64,000 bases of DNA from contig JBGTBY010000018.1 of NCBI GenBank assembly GCA_041749075.1, positions 62,001-126,000 on the forward strand, given 5' to 3'. The stretch is from CAMTWZ01 sp041749075. GTDB taxonomy: Bacteria > Bacteroidota > Rhodothermia > Balneolales > HLUCCA01. The position numbers and the translations under genes are program-made. The first letter of the stretch is position 1; each line of letters opens with the position of its first letter. Shown here piece by piece: positions 30,971 to 40,057 of this stretch. The notes under the pieces were generated by a model, which saw nothing but the letters and a program-made list of their open reading frames with translations, was not told the DNA's origin and did not search any database.

Positions 30971-32310
30971 AGCAAGTGACTGGCCAAGCTGGCCAACTCC
31001 GAACGCTCTCCTTTTTCCAAGGTCACATGCGCATACATTGGATTGTCTTTGATGCGATCGATCAAATAGGACAAGCCATTGGATTGAGCATCCAAAAACG
31101 GCGTGTCGATCTGGAAAATATCCCCAGTGAAGATGATTTTCGTGTTTTCACCAGCTCGTGTGATGATGGTCTTCACTTCATGAGGCGTCAGGTTCTGGGC
31201 CTCATCCACAATGAAAATGATGTTGGATAAACTGCGCCCACGGATGTATGCGAGCGGAACAATGTGCAATTTTTCCTGCTCCACCAACTCTTCGATTTTC
31301 TTGTATTCCTTGTCCTTCTCACCATACTGGTTTTTGATGAAGCTCAGATTATCCCACAGCGGCTGCATGTAAGGATTGATTTTCGATTTGATGTCGCCCG
31401 GCAGATACCCGATATCTTTGTTGCTTAGTGGCACAATCGGACGCGCCAGGAAAATCTGCCTGAAATCGCGGCGTTGCTCCAAAGCCCCGGCAAGGGCTAA
31501 CAACGTTTTTCCGGTTCCGGCCGAACCGGAAATGGTGACCAGCAACACATCCGGATTCATGATCGCATGCAAGGCAAAGGTCTGTTCGGCGTTTCTCGCA
31601 CGGATGCTCGCCGCCACTTCTTTCGCCACACGCTCAATTTTCCCGGTTTGAGCATTGTAATAAGCCAGCGCGGTCACTTTGTCGTTCTGCAACGAAATGT
31701 ACTGGTTGGCGATGGGTTTCGTTTTCATGACCTCCTCCACTTCCACGAATCCATTCACATACAAGCGGTTGATCACCTCCGGATTCTTCACCTTCACATC
31801 CATCTTACCAGTGAACATGTGTTCCACATCCTTCACCTTACCGGTCTCATAATCTTCTGCCGGCAGATTCAGTGCCCGCGCTTTCAGGCGCAAGTTCACA
31901 TCTTTGGTCACTAGCACCACGCTTTTTTCTTTCTCGGTTTCCGCCAATCGCATCGCTGTATTCAAGATGCGGTGATCATTCTTATGAACTCCGAAAGCGG
32001 CGCTACTATCCACTTTCGAGCCCTCATCCACTAGGACGCGTAATTTTCCGTGCGTCGGTCCATCCAATGCGATCCAATTCTGCATCAGATTCTTATGCGA
32101 TAATTTGTCCAGATTCCGGATGAACTCCCTCGCATGGAAGTTCAACATGGTATTGCCCTTTTTAAAAGTGTCGACTTCCTCGAGTACCGTTATGGGTAGG
32201 GCGACGTCGTGTTCCTGGAAGTTGTAGATGGCATTGAAGTCATAGAGAATCACCGAGGTGTCCAGCACGAAGATTTTCTTAGCGCTGCGGGCGGTTGCTT
32301 TTTTGGGCAT
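30967..32310 (-). CDS. PIN-PhoH family ATPase (PhoH2-like)
   Basis: A 447-residue fusion. The N-terminal PIN domain (about 11-150) has IFVLDTSVILYDFNAIYNF and later acidic residues (VLVTKDVNLRLKARAL), consistent with an RNase fold. The C-terminal PhoH domain has Walker A GSAGTGKTLLALAGA, a sensor-like FLARPIVP, and Walker B IIFIVDEAQNLTPHEVKTIITRAG. PhoH2 proteins are described as RNA-unwinding RNases. ATG 32310 is chosen over TTG 32325. The gene follows the TrmH-type methyltransferase by 11 bases, so the two may be co-transcribed with an RNA-processing theme. Confidence 0.92.
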   Translation of the reverse strand: MPKKATARSAKKIFVLDTSVILYDFNAIYNFQEHDVALPITVLEEVDTFKKGNTMLNFHAREFIRNLDKLSHKNLMQNWIALDGPTHGKLRVLVDEGSKVDSSAAFGVHKNDHRILNTAMRLAETEKEKSVVLVTKDVNLRLKARALNLPAEDYETGKVKDVEHMFTGKMDVKVKNPEVINRLYVNGFVEVEEVMKTKPIANQYISLQNDKVTALAYYNAQTGKIERVAKEVAASIRARNAEQTFALHAIMNPDVLLVTISGSAGTGKTLLALAGALEQRRDFRQIFLARPIVPLSNKDIGYLPGDIKSKINPYMQPLWDNLSFIKNQYGEKDKEYKKIEELVEQEKLHIVPLAYIRGRSLSNIIFIVDEAQNLTPHEVKTIITRAGENTKIIFTGDIFQIDTPFLDAQSNGLSYLIDRIKDNPMYAHVTLEKGERSELASLASHLL

Positions 32311-32321
32311 CTGGTATGGAA

Positions 32322-33077
32322 TCAAAGAGCGTTATGGGCATGAAAATGATACAAAGTGATGGAACCTGCAATAGCGGCGTTCAAACTTTCGACATGATTT
32401 GGATTTCCGGGTATTCCGACACGTTGGAAAGGCAAGGCCAAGACCTCATCCGACACGCCATTTCCTTCGTTTCCGATCACAATGACCGCGTTTTTTGACG
32501 GACGAACATCGTTCAGGGATATGGAACCTGCACCGCCATCCAAAATCAACACCTCGCGTCCGGCCGCCGCTGCTTCTCGAATCAATGAGGTCAAAGTTCC
32601 CAAGGCATAAGGGATCATCCCTGTGGCGCCCGCCGTGCTGCGAACCACTTTGGGTTGGAACAAATCCGTGGTTCCGGTGCCCACCAAAAATCCGGTTGCT
32701 CCGAACCACGCCGCCGTGCGATACAGGGTTCCGAGATTACCTGGGTCTTGGATCGCATCGAGAGCGATTAGAACACCTGGTTTCGCGCATAAATCTTGAA
32801 CTGAAACGGCATCGGGAATCCGACAGACCGCGATGACACCTTGCGACGTTTCTGTTTCGCTGATTTCGGAAAAGGCGTCTTTGGTCAGGGATATGACCGG
32901 AATGGTGCCACTATCGACCGCCCGACCATCCGTCAGGATCGTATCGACATCAATCCTTCCGTTCCGGATGATCTGTTCCACGGTGCGCTGACCTTCGGCG
33001 ATGAACCGACCCGCTTCGATGCGGTAAGATTTTCGAGCGAGATTGCGGATATCGGCGCGTTTTTGTCGGCTCAGCAT
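32322..33077 (-). CDS. TrmH/SpoU-family RNA 2'-O-methyltransferase
   Basis: A 251-residue SPOUT methyltransferase. The N-terminal 90 residues form the substrate-binding domain (ADIRNLARKSYRIEAGRFIAEGQRTVEQ). The catalytic knot shows motif 1 (ALDAIQDPGNLGTLYRTAAWFGATGFLVG), motif 2 (VVIVIGNEGNGVSDEV) and motif 3 (VGIPGNPNHVESLNAAIAGSITLYHF), with the Asn, Glu and Ser residues expected for SAM and RNA binding. The target nucleotide cannot be told. Start 33077 fits the family; an extension to 33209 would run antisense through the divergent outer-membrane gene. Confidence 0.92.
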   Translation of the reverse strand: MLSRQKRADIRNLARKSYRIEAGRFIAEGQRTVEQIIRNGRIDVDTILTDGRAVDSGTIPVISLTKDAFSEISETETSQGVIAVCRIPDAVSVQDLCAKPGVLIALDAIQDPGNLGTLYRTAAWFGATGFLVGTGTTDLFQPKVVRSTAGATGMIPYALGTLTSLIREAAAAGREVLILDGGAGSISLNDVRPSKNAVIVIGNEGNGVSDEVLALPFQRVGIPGNPNHVESLNAAIAGSITLYHFHAHNAL

Positions 33078-33098
33078 ACCGGAATGTAGCCATTTTTG

Positions 33099-33105
33099 TA
33101 CTTTG
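33099..33105 (+). promoter_or_regulatory. -7-like element TACTTTG before the outer-membrane barrel gene
   Basis: TA-C-TTTG, one base shorter than TAnnTTTG, ending eight bases before ATG 33114. Confidence 0.3.
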
Positions 33106-33113
33106 CGCGTGCC

Positions 33114-35021
33114 ATGCGACGCCAATCCTATCTCGTCTTTTTTTTCTTGCTTGTTCCGGTCGTCGGTTCCGCGCAAAGCCTGTTCGGTGAAACCCAATTC
33201 CAGCGCCAACTCGATGCCGTCTTATGGCGTCAGCAATCCACCTTTTTGTATGAGAATCCGGCGTTCGACGTCTCCCTATCCAATCGCTTAGGGTCCCGTT
33301 TTTTTCTGCTCGGTAATCAGGCTCAGAACATCCAAAACGACCGCCAGACCGATCTGAGCATTTCCACATTAATGATTCCCGGCATCGCCTTCGCGGCAGA
33401 TGTGCGCTCATTCGAGTTCACATCCACCAAAACCCGGCAGGATGTGGCCTTGGCAGGCATCGAATTCCGTCCCGGAAATCTCTTGTTCTTGCGCACTCAA
33501 TTCGGGGTGATGTCGGACAGCCGCAACCGTTCCCCCGACCAAGGCTTCATTTACGGCCTGAAAGCTTGGACACCCGATCTTCAACCTGCAGAGGGATTCC
33601 GACTTTCACCCAGTCTATTCCTCGAAATCGCAGATATTCAGCCACGGAAATATGTTACCACCCGGTATGAAGCAGACATGGGCTATCGCAATCTAGGACT
33701 CGAGTTGGATGCGGCCCTCCAACATGGGATTTCCCGCCGGGAAGGGTACTTGGAGGCGAACACCATCGAATCTATCCGCATTGATACCACCTTGATTCGG
33801 TTCCGATCCCGATTTCCAATCGCGAAACGATGGACCGGTGAATTGGATGTGGAAGCACTCAATCATTTGCGACTGATGCAAAATCGTACGATGGGCGACA
33901 TATCCGATGTCCCCCTGTTCAATTCCCGCACGTTGCGTCAAGCGGTGGATACACGGGTCTTGATTTCTCGGCAAGGCGAACGCTTGAGATCCACATTGGG
34001 TATGGCGATCGGAGTGGGGATTCGTGATTCACGCCTCACGGATACCCAAGATCTACCGCCCGATCAGGTCCGCCGACGTTCCGACATCCTCACCAATTCG
34101 AATTTCACACAAAACCGGTTCGAGCTGTTCACCAATCAGGATATGAGGTTGTCGGACCGACATCGAATGTCCGTCTTCACAAGCGCATCCATCCTTCGAT
34201 ACGATACGCCGGAAACCAACCCAGACGATCGCGATGAACTTTCACTCCTGTTCCGAACCACCAATCGATTTCGATTCTCCGACACCTTCGAAACCGTCTT
34301 CACCACCGCCGGAGAAGCCTATCATTATGTGTATCTGTTCGCCGAACGAAGCATTGAGAACAATTGGAGACGGTCGCTTCGCTTGATGCCGGAATTCATC
34401 TGGCAGCCCACATCCGCCATCCATTGGCGCACGTTTTTTCTGATCCGAGCCAATTATACGGTCGAGGATTATGAATTGGAGGGACGGCAGAACAACGACC
34501 AATCCGCTCGTGAACTGGTGATGGGCACGGATGTCGACTATCGGTTCATCCCCAACTGGCATATCGGTTTCCAAGGATCCAGAAGTGAGTTGCGCATCGG
34601 GAAATTGTTCTGGAAAGAGTTTCGAGAATTGCCCATCGACACCTTGATCACCTACGACGGAAAAGTGGAAATCCGAAAAGTCAGTGGTTTCGGCGAAATC
34701 GCCGTCGGGATGAGGTATTTCCACAAGACGGATTTTCTCATCCGCGCCACTCAGACGATCCCTATGGATGGTGGGGATGTGTCGCGCACGGCAACCGGAT
34801 TGCTCACGACAGTCCAATTCGGTCCATTGGTTCGGGTTCTCTGGCCGTTTGGCAACGGACAAGAAATCCATGTCCAAGGCTGGTATCAGGTGCAGGAAAC
34901 CCGAACCAAGCTCTATACAACATACCCTGAAGAGGTACGGGCCGCTTTCATGCGGGCGGAGAGGAAACCCTTGACCAGGGTGTTCCCGAACATCGACATG
35001 ACGGTCCGGTTCCGGTTCTGA
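33114..35021 (+). CDS. Large outer-membrane beta-barrel protein, function unknown
   Basis: A 635-residue protein with a signal peptide (MRRQSYLVFFFLLVPVVGSAQS). Throughout the mature part there are alternating polar/hydrophobic strands of 10-14 residues separated by charged turns, and it ends in the aromatic strand MTVRFRF, the usual C-terminal barrel signal. No plug, TonB box or known signature is seen. By length it could form a barrel of more than 20 strands. It stands between the divergent RNA methyltransferase gene (36 bases) and the ALDH7 gene. I cannot name a family. Confidence 0.75.
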   Translation: MRRQSYLVFFFLLVPVVGSAQSLFGETQFQRQLDAVLWRQQSTFLYENPAFDVSLSNRLGSRFFLLGNQAQNIQNDRQTDLSISTLMIPGIAFAADVRSFEFTSTKTRQDVALAGIEFRPGNLLFLRTQFGVMSDSRNRSPDQGFIYGLKAWTPDLQPAEGFRLSPSLFLEIADIQPRKYVTTRYEADMGYRNLGLELDAALQHGISRREGYLEANTIESIRIDTTLIRFRSRFPIAKRWTGELDVEALNHLRLMQNRTMGDISDVPLFNSRTLRQAVDTRVLISRQGERLRSTLGMAIGVGIRDSRLTDTQDLPPDQVRRRSDILTNSNFTQNRFELFTNQDMRLSDRHRMSVFTSASILRYDTPETNPDDRDELSLLFRTTNRFRFSDTFETVFTTAGEAYHYVYLFAERSIENNWRRSLRLMPEFIWQPTSAIHWRTFFLIRANYTVEDYELEGRQNNDQSARELVMGTDVDYRFIPNWHIGFQGSRSELRIGKLFWKEFRELPIDTLITYDGKVEIRKVSGFGEIAVGMRYFHKTDFLIRATQTIPMDGGDVSRTATGLLTTVQFGPLVRVLWPFGNGQEIHVQGWYQVQETRTKLYTTYPEEVRAAFMRAERKPLTRVFPNIDMTVRFRF

Positions 35022-35034
35022 CGGCAGGATTTCC

Positions 35035-35042
35035 TATCTTTA
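35035..35042 (+). promoter_or_regulatory. -7-like element TATCTTTA before the ALDH7 gene
   Basis: TAnnTTT match in the spacer, 26 bases before ATG 35069, so here a short leader is expected. Confidence 0.35.
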
Positions 35043-35068
35043 GGGTCTAAACCTTTTCGCCAAACGCC

Positions 35069-36586
35069 ATGACATCCAATCCCTTGCAATCGCTCGGTTT
35101 GAAAGCCGACAACCCCGGAACGAGCACCGGAACCCGTTTTTTTACTGCCCCTAATGCCAAAAAAAGAGCGTCGTATTCACCGGCGGATGGTAGCCTCATC
35201 GGCACGGTTTCCGAAACCACCCGCGCCGAGTACGATGCCGTGATGTCGGAAGCCACCAAAGCTTTTGCCGTTTGGCGCAGCATGCCGGCACCGAAACGTG
35301 GTGAAATCATTCGTCAGATCGGAAACGCCTTGCGCGAGAAAAAAGAAGCGCTCGGATATCTTGTTTCCCTCGAGATGGGTAAAGTCTATCAAGAAGGATT
35401 GGGCGAAGTTCAAGAGATGATCGACATCTGCGATTTCGCAGTCGGACTCTCCCGCCAGTTGTATGGACTAAGCATGCATTCCGAGCGTCCGGATCACCGG
35501 ATGTATGAGCAATGGCATCCGCTGGGTGTGGTCGGAGTCATTTCCGCATTCAATTTTCCCGTGGCAGTTTGGAGCTGGAATGCGATGATCGCCGCCGTCT
35601 GTGGCGACGTGACGGTCTGGAAGCCATCGGAAAAAACACCTCTTTGTGCTGTAGCTTGCCATAACATTATCGTGGATGTGTTGAAGAAAAATGATGTGCC
35701 AGAAGGCGTCTTCAACCTGATCACCGGCGATCGCGAAGTCGGCGAATGGATGACATCCGACCCCCGCGTACCATTGGTTTCAGCAACAGGATCCATCCGC
35801 ATGGGCAAACAAGTGGCGCAAGTGGTGGGCGCGCGCTTGGGTCGCACCTTGTTGGAATTGGGTGGGAACAACGCCATCATCATCACGCCGAACGCCGATA
35901 TCGAAATGGCAATCCGTGCCACCGTATTCGGTGCTGTGGGAACTGCCGGACAACGATGCACCTCCACACGCCGCCTCATCGTGCATTCGTCTATTTTCGA
36001 GCAGGTGAAAGACCGCTTGGTTGGGATTTACCAGAACATCCAGATCGGAAATCCATTGGAGACGGGAACATTGGTAGGTCCCCTGATCGACAAACTCGCG
36101 GTGGATGCGATGCAGAATGCGCTTTCCGAGTTGAAAAAAAGCGGTGGAACCGTGGTCTATGGCGGCGAGGTGATTGAAGGAAATTATGTTCGTCCTGCCA
36201 TCTGTATCGCGAAAAACGAGTATCTGGTGGTGCAAGATGAGACCTTCGCGCCGATCCTGTATCTGATCAACTACGACAATCTGGATGAAGCCATTGCGAT
36301 TCAAAATGGCGTGGTGCAAGGATTGAGCTCGGCGATCTTCAGCCTGAACATGCGTGAAGCGGAGCGTTTTTTGAGCGCGACCGGATCCGATTGCGGCATC
36401 GCAAACGTGAACATCGGAACGAGCGGAGCGGAGATTGGCGGCGCATTTGGAGGCGAGAAGGAAACGGGAGGCGGACGTGAATCCGGTTCCGATGCTTGGA
36501 AAGCCTACATGCGCCGGCAGACGAACACGATCAACTGGGGCGCGACCTTGCCGTTAGCCCAAGGCATCAAATTCGATATCGATTAG
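35069..36586 (+). CDS. ALDH7-family aldehyde dehydrogenase (alpha-aminoadipic semialdehyde dehydrogenase type)
   Basis: A 505-residue NAD-dependent dehydrogenase. The general base Glu263 (LLELGGNNA) and nucleophile Cys297 (AGQRCTSTRR) are present. The segment GGAFGGEKETGGGRESGSDAW near the C-terminus is diagnostic for the antiquitin (ALDH7A1/AmaB) group, which oxidises aminoadipate semialdehyde in lysine breakdown. Length is normal. The 3' end overlaps the convergent PLP decarboxylase gene by 33 bases. A lysine catabolic role is inferred from the family; no other lysine-degradation gene is adjacent. Confidence 0.93.
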   Translation: MTSNPLQSLGLKADNPGTSTGTRFFTAPNAKKRASYSPADGSLIGTVSETTRAEYDAVMSEATKAFAVWRSMPAPKRGEIIRQIGNALREKKEALGYLVSLEMGKVYQEGLGEVQEMIDICDFAVGLSRQLYGLSMHSERPDHRMYEQWHPLGVVGVISAFNFPVAVWSWNAMIAAVCGDVTVWKPSEKTPLCAVACHNIIVDVLKKNDVPEGVFNLITGDREVGEWMTSDPRVPLVSATGSIRMGKQVAQVVGARLGRTLLELGGNNAIIITPNADIEMAIRATVFGAVGTAGQRCTSTRRLIVHSSIFEQVKDRLVGIYQNIQIGNPLETGTLVGPLIDKLAVDAMQNALSELKKSGGTVVYGGEVIEGNYVRPAICIAKNEYLVVQDETFAPILYLINYDNLDEAIAIQNGVVQGLSSAIFSLNMREAERFLSATGSDCGIANVNIGTSGAEIGGAFGGEKETGGGRESGSDAWKAYMRRQTNTINWGATLPLAQGIKFDID

Positions 36587-37867
36587 ACGCTGTGCGATCT
36601 GATCCACATAGGTCAGATGCGATGGCTTCATCATCACGCTTCGAAGCACGGTGGTGAATTCGGAGTCGGCGATGAGCCCGGGGCGGAGCGCGGCGATCCG
36701 CCGCGTCGGGACACGGTATTTGCTTACCCAGATGCCCTGCGCGCCGGCAGACATCCCCTGCTCGAAGATCGAATCCGACGCGGCGGATATGGCGCTGGCC
36801 AAGGGCCGGCTCGTCCGAGGCAGGTACGCCACGATATCCAATTGCGGAGCTTCGAGAATGTCAAAACGCCCCGATGCTTCAAGCCGGCTGGCCAGCGCCA
36901 CGGCGGCGTCGCGGCACGCGCTTAGAATTTGGCCAAGGCCACGGTCACGCTCAAAAGGTAGAACCTTCATCGTGGCCCATAGCGCCGCCGCCGCCGCGCC
37001 CGCGCGCGAGCATTCGAGGCTGATTTCGCCCAAATGAAGCTCATCCGATGAGAAATAGGTGTACGGCGAATCGTGCTTGTAAAATCGCCCCACCGCCGGA
37101 TCCTTGAACAGCACACATCCGCATCCGTACGGCTGCATGCCGTGCTTATGCGGATCCACGACAAAACTGTCTACCTCGCCAAGAACGTCCCAAGCATCTC
37201 CACCCAACAGCTTGAAAAATCCACCATAGGCTCCATCCGCATGAATTCTTATGCCGTTTTCTTTGCAAAAGGGTAGGATGTCATGCAGCGGTTCTACCCG
37301 TCCGAGTCCGGTGGTACCCAACGTCACGACCAACGTGCCGATGTCCGGACGCATCACCACATCCCGAATATCATCCAAGATCACATACGTCAAACCCAGC
37401 ACCTCGCACATCCGCTGATGCGTGTAATGGGCATCCGAAGAAAACGCAACGACTTTACCAGGTACGCATTTCGACGCGATCCACAAGGCTTCCAAATTCG
37501 CGATGGTTCCTGAACTGGTGAGATGCCCCAATGCGGAAGGAAATCCAAAAAGAGTTCCCAATTCGCGGATCACCTCTTTTTCCATCTCGGAAGTAGGCGG
37601 ACCCCCATCCAATGCATGATTGTTCGGATTGATGCTGGCCGCCAACGCATACGCCGCCCAAGCGACAGGATGAGGAGGCTTGAGCATCTGTCCAGCATAG
37701 AAAGGGGAATGAAACGGAAAATTCCCTTTCAAACGCTCCGAAAGTTCGTTCATCACGGCAGGCGCCGCGCCCATCGAGGCTTGGATCAACGGATCATCCG
37801 CATCATCAGGCCACATCCGTCTCCAATCATTGAAATCGGATAAGGCCTGTGTCAGAAGATCCTTCAT
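36554..37867 (-). CDS. Group II PLP-dependent decarboxylase
   Basis: A 437-residue fold-type I PLP enzyme of the aromatic/glutamate/diaminobutyrate decarboxylase group. TSSGTIANLEALWIA binds the phosphate, HADGAYGG carries the pyridine-nitrogen Asp211, and VDPHKHGMQPYGCG has the Schiff-base Lys241. The substrate cannot be read from the sequence; tyrosine, aspartate or diaminobutyrate are all possible in this family. The gene starts two bases after the DUF3078 stop on the same strand, so the two are co-transcribed. Its 3' end overlaps the ALDH7 gene by 33 bases. Confidence 0.9.
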   Translation of the reverse strand: MKDLLTQALSDFNDWRRMWPDDADDPLIQASMGAAPAVMNELSERLKGNFPFHSPFYAGQMLKPPHPVAWAAYALAASINPNNHALDGGPPTSEMEKEVIRELGTLFGFPSALGHLTSSGTIANLEALWIASKCVPGKVVAFSSDAHYTHQRMCEVLGLTYVILDDIRDVVMRPDIGTLVVTLGTTGLGRVEPLHDILPFCKENGIRIHADGAYGGFFKLLGGDAWDVLGEVDSFVVDPHKHGMQPYGCGCVLFKDPAVGRFYKHDSPYTYFSSDELHLGEISLECSRAGAAAAALWATMKVLPFERDRGLGQILSACRDAAVALASRLEASGRFDILEAPQLDIVAYLPRTSRPLASAISAASDSIFEQGMSAGAQGIWVSKYRVPTRRIAALRPGLIADSEFTTVLRSVMMKPSHLTYVDQIAQRLIDIEFDALG

Positions 37868-37869
37868 TC

Positions 37870-38715
37870 TCAGAGAATGGTGTAGCTGAATCCGACCGAG
37901 AGCACTTGCTTCACTTGCAGATCCTTGGTCACGTTATCATCAAAAATGAAGGCGAGCTGGATGTTGGTCGTGAAAAAGTTATTGATTTTACCCACGAAGT
38001 CATTGTTGATCTTCACAACTGTGCTGGAAAACGGACGTTTGAAATTGGTGAATGTATCGGCCGAGCCGGCATAACTCACATTGGACATCACATCTCGCGT
38101 GATCCGGATTCCCAATGATACTCCCCCTTCATTGCGAAATGAGGTGTTGGGCTTCAGTCCATATCTACGCGATAACGTTGTGTCTTGAACGATGGTCTGT
38201 TTCAGCGACAGACCGGCATTGAACTGGGTGTTCTTCTCAGGAGTGTATGCGAAACCGATTGTTTCGGTGATGTACGCTGGTGCCATGAACGTCGACACGA
38301 CATTCAAATAGGCTTTGTCATATCCTTCATAGAATTGTGTGTCGAAATTCAACTGCCCGATCAATGAGAACTGAGGATCGTTGAATTGACGGCTCACCTG
38401 ATTTCGAATTCGAATCTCGTCGTCCGTCTTTCGACCTTCATTGCCGTTGATTCGGGCACGGCCATATTTCAGGCTCGTCACATGATCCAACACATAGCGC
38501 TCGTGTTCATAGCGCGAGGTGAACCGTGTTCCAGCTGTGACCGCCAAGGTATTCACACCACCTTGCGACCAATTGCGATACTGGGCTTGCGCTCCGTTCA
38601 ATGTACCGATCCAACTGTTCTTCCACGGTGAATAGGCTTCCGTTGAATCTGTCTTAGCGAAACCGAGTTGTGCAACGCTTAATAGCGTGATGAATGAGAT
38701 GATAATGATATTCAT
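37870..38715 (-). CDS. DUF3078 outer-membrane protein
   Basis: A 281-residue protein with a signal peptide (MNIIIISFITLLSVAQLGFA). Then comes the DUF3078 signature WIGTLNGAQAQYRNWSQGGVNTLAVTAG, repeated barrel-like strands and the terminal VLSVGFSYTIL. The family is typical of Bacteroidota and thought to sit in the outer membrane; function unknown. A perfect TATTTTTG (-7) lies 16 bases upstream. It is followed by a PLP decarboxylase gene two bases away, which seems an incidental operon pairing. Confidence 0.87.
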   Translation of the reverse strand: MNIIIISFITLLSVAQLGFAKTDSTEAYSPWKNSWIGTLNGAQAQYRNWSQGGVNTLAVTAGTRFTSRYEHERYVLDHVTSLKYGRARINGNEGRKTDDEIRIRNQVSRQFNDPQFSLIGQLNFDTQFYEGYDKAYLNVVSTFMAPAYITETIGFAYTPEKNTQFNAGLSLKQTIVQDTTLSRRYGLKPNTSFRNEGGVSLGIRITRDVMSNVSYAGSADTFTNFKRPFSSTVVKINNDFVGKINNFFTTNIQLAFIFDDNVTKDLQVKQVLSVGFSYTIL

Positions 38716-38731
38716 GCGATCGAAGGTTTCG

Positions 38732-38739
38732 CAAAAATA
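38732..38739 (-). promoter_or_regulatory. -7 element TATTTTTG before the DUF3078 gene
   Basis: Perfect TAnnTTTG on the minus strand, ending 16 bases before the ATG at 38715. Confidence 0.5.
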
Positions 38740-38742
38740 CGG

Positions 38743-39222
38743 CTAATCGCGCTGCAAAACCACCGCTTCTGGCGTTCCGGAGGTGTTGAAGCTCACCTCC
38801 ACATGTTCATTAAATTTAGTGGGCGATACCAGCCCGGTGAAATCGGGATGGATGGGAACCTGGCGGTGTCCGCGATCAACTAATACTGCGACCCTTAATA
38901 CGGCCGGTATATGGGACTGTGTGAGCAGCTTGATGGCGTTCAACATGGTGTTTCCGCTGAACAAAACATCATCCACCACAACCACATACGCCTTGACGTT
39001 CGGTTCGATGGGCGTGGTTTCGATGCGGAACAACTCGATGGGCTGGGTGCTGATGGGGGTTAGTGCTTCGACCAATGTTTCTGCCAAACTGTATCCGCGC
39101 ACATGGATGCCATAAATCTGAATAGGCGCCGTACCCTTATGATCTTCGATGATCTGGTAGGCCATGCGCTTGATCGCCCGTTGCATGTGGGCTTTTGGCA
39201 TCAATTCCATCCGTGTATCCAT
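38743..39222 (-). CDS. pyrR: PyrR-like phosphoribosyltransferase
   Basis: A 159-residue type I phosphoribosyltransferase. The start (MQRAIKRMAYQIIEDHKGTAPIQIYGIHVRGYSLAETL) and the PRPP-binding loop (VVVVDDVLFSGNTMLNAI) match PyrR, the uracil phosphoribosyltransferase/attenuation protein. LVDRGHRQVPIHPDFTG is the usual flexible region. In Firmicutes PyrR controls pyr mRNA. In Bacteroidota its regulatory role is less clear, and the pyrF gene in this window (50103) shows no attenuator. It starts seven bases after the stop of the fibronectin-like gene. Confidence 0.85.
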   Translation of the reverse strand: MDTRMELMPKAHMQRAIKRMAYQIIEDHKGTAPIQIYGIHVRGYSLAETLVEALTPISTQPIELFRIETTPIEPNVKAYVVVVDDVLFSGNTMLNAIKLLTQSHIPAVLRVAVLVDRGHRQVPIHPDFTGLVSPTKFNEHVEVSFNTSGTPEAVVLQRD

Positions 39223-39229
39223 ACTCGGA

Positions 39230-39661
39230 TTATTGGAACATCGATTTGATGCTACCCCATGTGCGGCGGATGGCCGTCGATGTGTAATTGACGCTAACAG
39301 GACCTTTTTCTTCGACGGACCCGTTGCGATAATCGATGTACAGCTTATAAAAAACCGCATCTCCTGCATCGCCGGGTTTGAACACGGAGCGATCGACGAA
39401 TTGGTAGTCGCGTCCGGTAGACGGCACATCGCCTGGATTTACTTGGATCGCATGAATCACATCGTAACTCTGTTCATTGCGCAAACTGCGAACAATACGG
39501 AAGCCACCCACTTGATCGGCCTGCGAGATGGTCCAAGAAAGCATCACTTCAGACGTGTTGGCTGGATTGAGCTCGGCACGAAACGATGTGAGCACTGCGG
39601 ATTGAAACCCGAGTGTCAGAATCGTGATCACCAGTAGAAAAGGAATCGTTGAGCGTCTCAT
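39230..39661 (-). CDS. Exported fibronectin-III-like protein, 143 aa
   Basis: A small exported protein with a signal peptide (MRRSTIPFLLVITILTLGFQSA). It has one fibronectin-type-III-like domain (FRAELNPANTSEVMLSWTISQADQVGGFRIVRSLRN ... VFYKLYIDYRNGSVEEKGPVSVNY). A basic tail follows (TAIRRTWGSIKSMFQ). No catalytic motif. It precedes pyrR by seven bases, probably in one transcript. A TATATTTA at 39678-39685 on the minus strand, about 16 bases upstream, may be the promoter. Confidence 0.7.
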   Translation of the reverse strand: MRRSTIPFLLVITILTLGFQSAVLTSFRAELNPANTSEVMLSWTISQADQVGGFRIVRSLRNEQSYDVIHAIQVNPGDVPSTGRDYQFVDRSVFKPGDAGDAVFYKLYIDYRNGSVEEKGPVSVNYTSTAIRRTWGSIKSMFQ

Positions 39662-39784
39662 CTTGTGTAAACCTCTGTAAATATACATTTTTTTCCTTTC
39701 CTTGTTCCCCGAAAAGTTTCGCAAAAGATTTCAAGATTCATTACGTTACAGGAAGACAACCCGAACAAAACTATCATCACCATT

Positions 39785-40057
39785 ATGGCATCCAAAACCA
39801 TTCCTTACCTCGTTGTAGCAGCCGGTGCATTCCTCGGAGGAGTTGCATTAGGTATGCTCGTATCTCCACAATCCGGACGCGATAACCGTGAAATGATCCG
39901 TAGAAAATCCAACGACATGGCCAACTATGTGGCTCAACAAGGTCGCAAAGTGAAAGCGGACGTTTCGAACGAAATGAAGCGCAATTTTCCGGATCTGTAC
40001 GCGGCTACGACCGACATCGAACTCGATGAAAACGACGTTCTGACCGGCAAAGCATGA
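39785..40057 (+). CDS. YtxH-domain protein
   Basis: A 90-residue protein with one N-terminal membrane segment (PYLVVAAGAFLGGVALGMLVSP). The YtxH signature SPQSGRDNREMIRRKSNDM follows, then a helical tail. The family is linked to general stress responses but its molecular role is unknown. The stop overlaps the ATG of the DUF2851 gene by four bases. It is divergent from the fibronectin-like/pyrR pair. Confidence 0.85.
   Translation: MASKTIPYLVVAAGAFLGGVALGMLVSPQSGRDNREMIRRKSNDMANYVAQQGRKVKADVSNEMKRNFPDLYAATTDIELDENDVLTGKA

Noticed and set aside
39662..39784. Small RNA gene between divergent genes
   Set aside because: Only promoter-like AT-rich words are seen; no hairpin or terminator.
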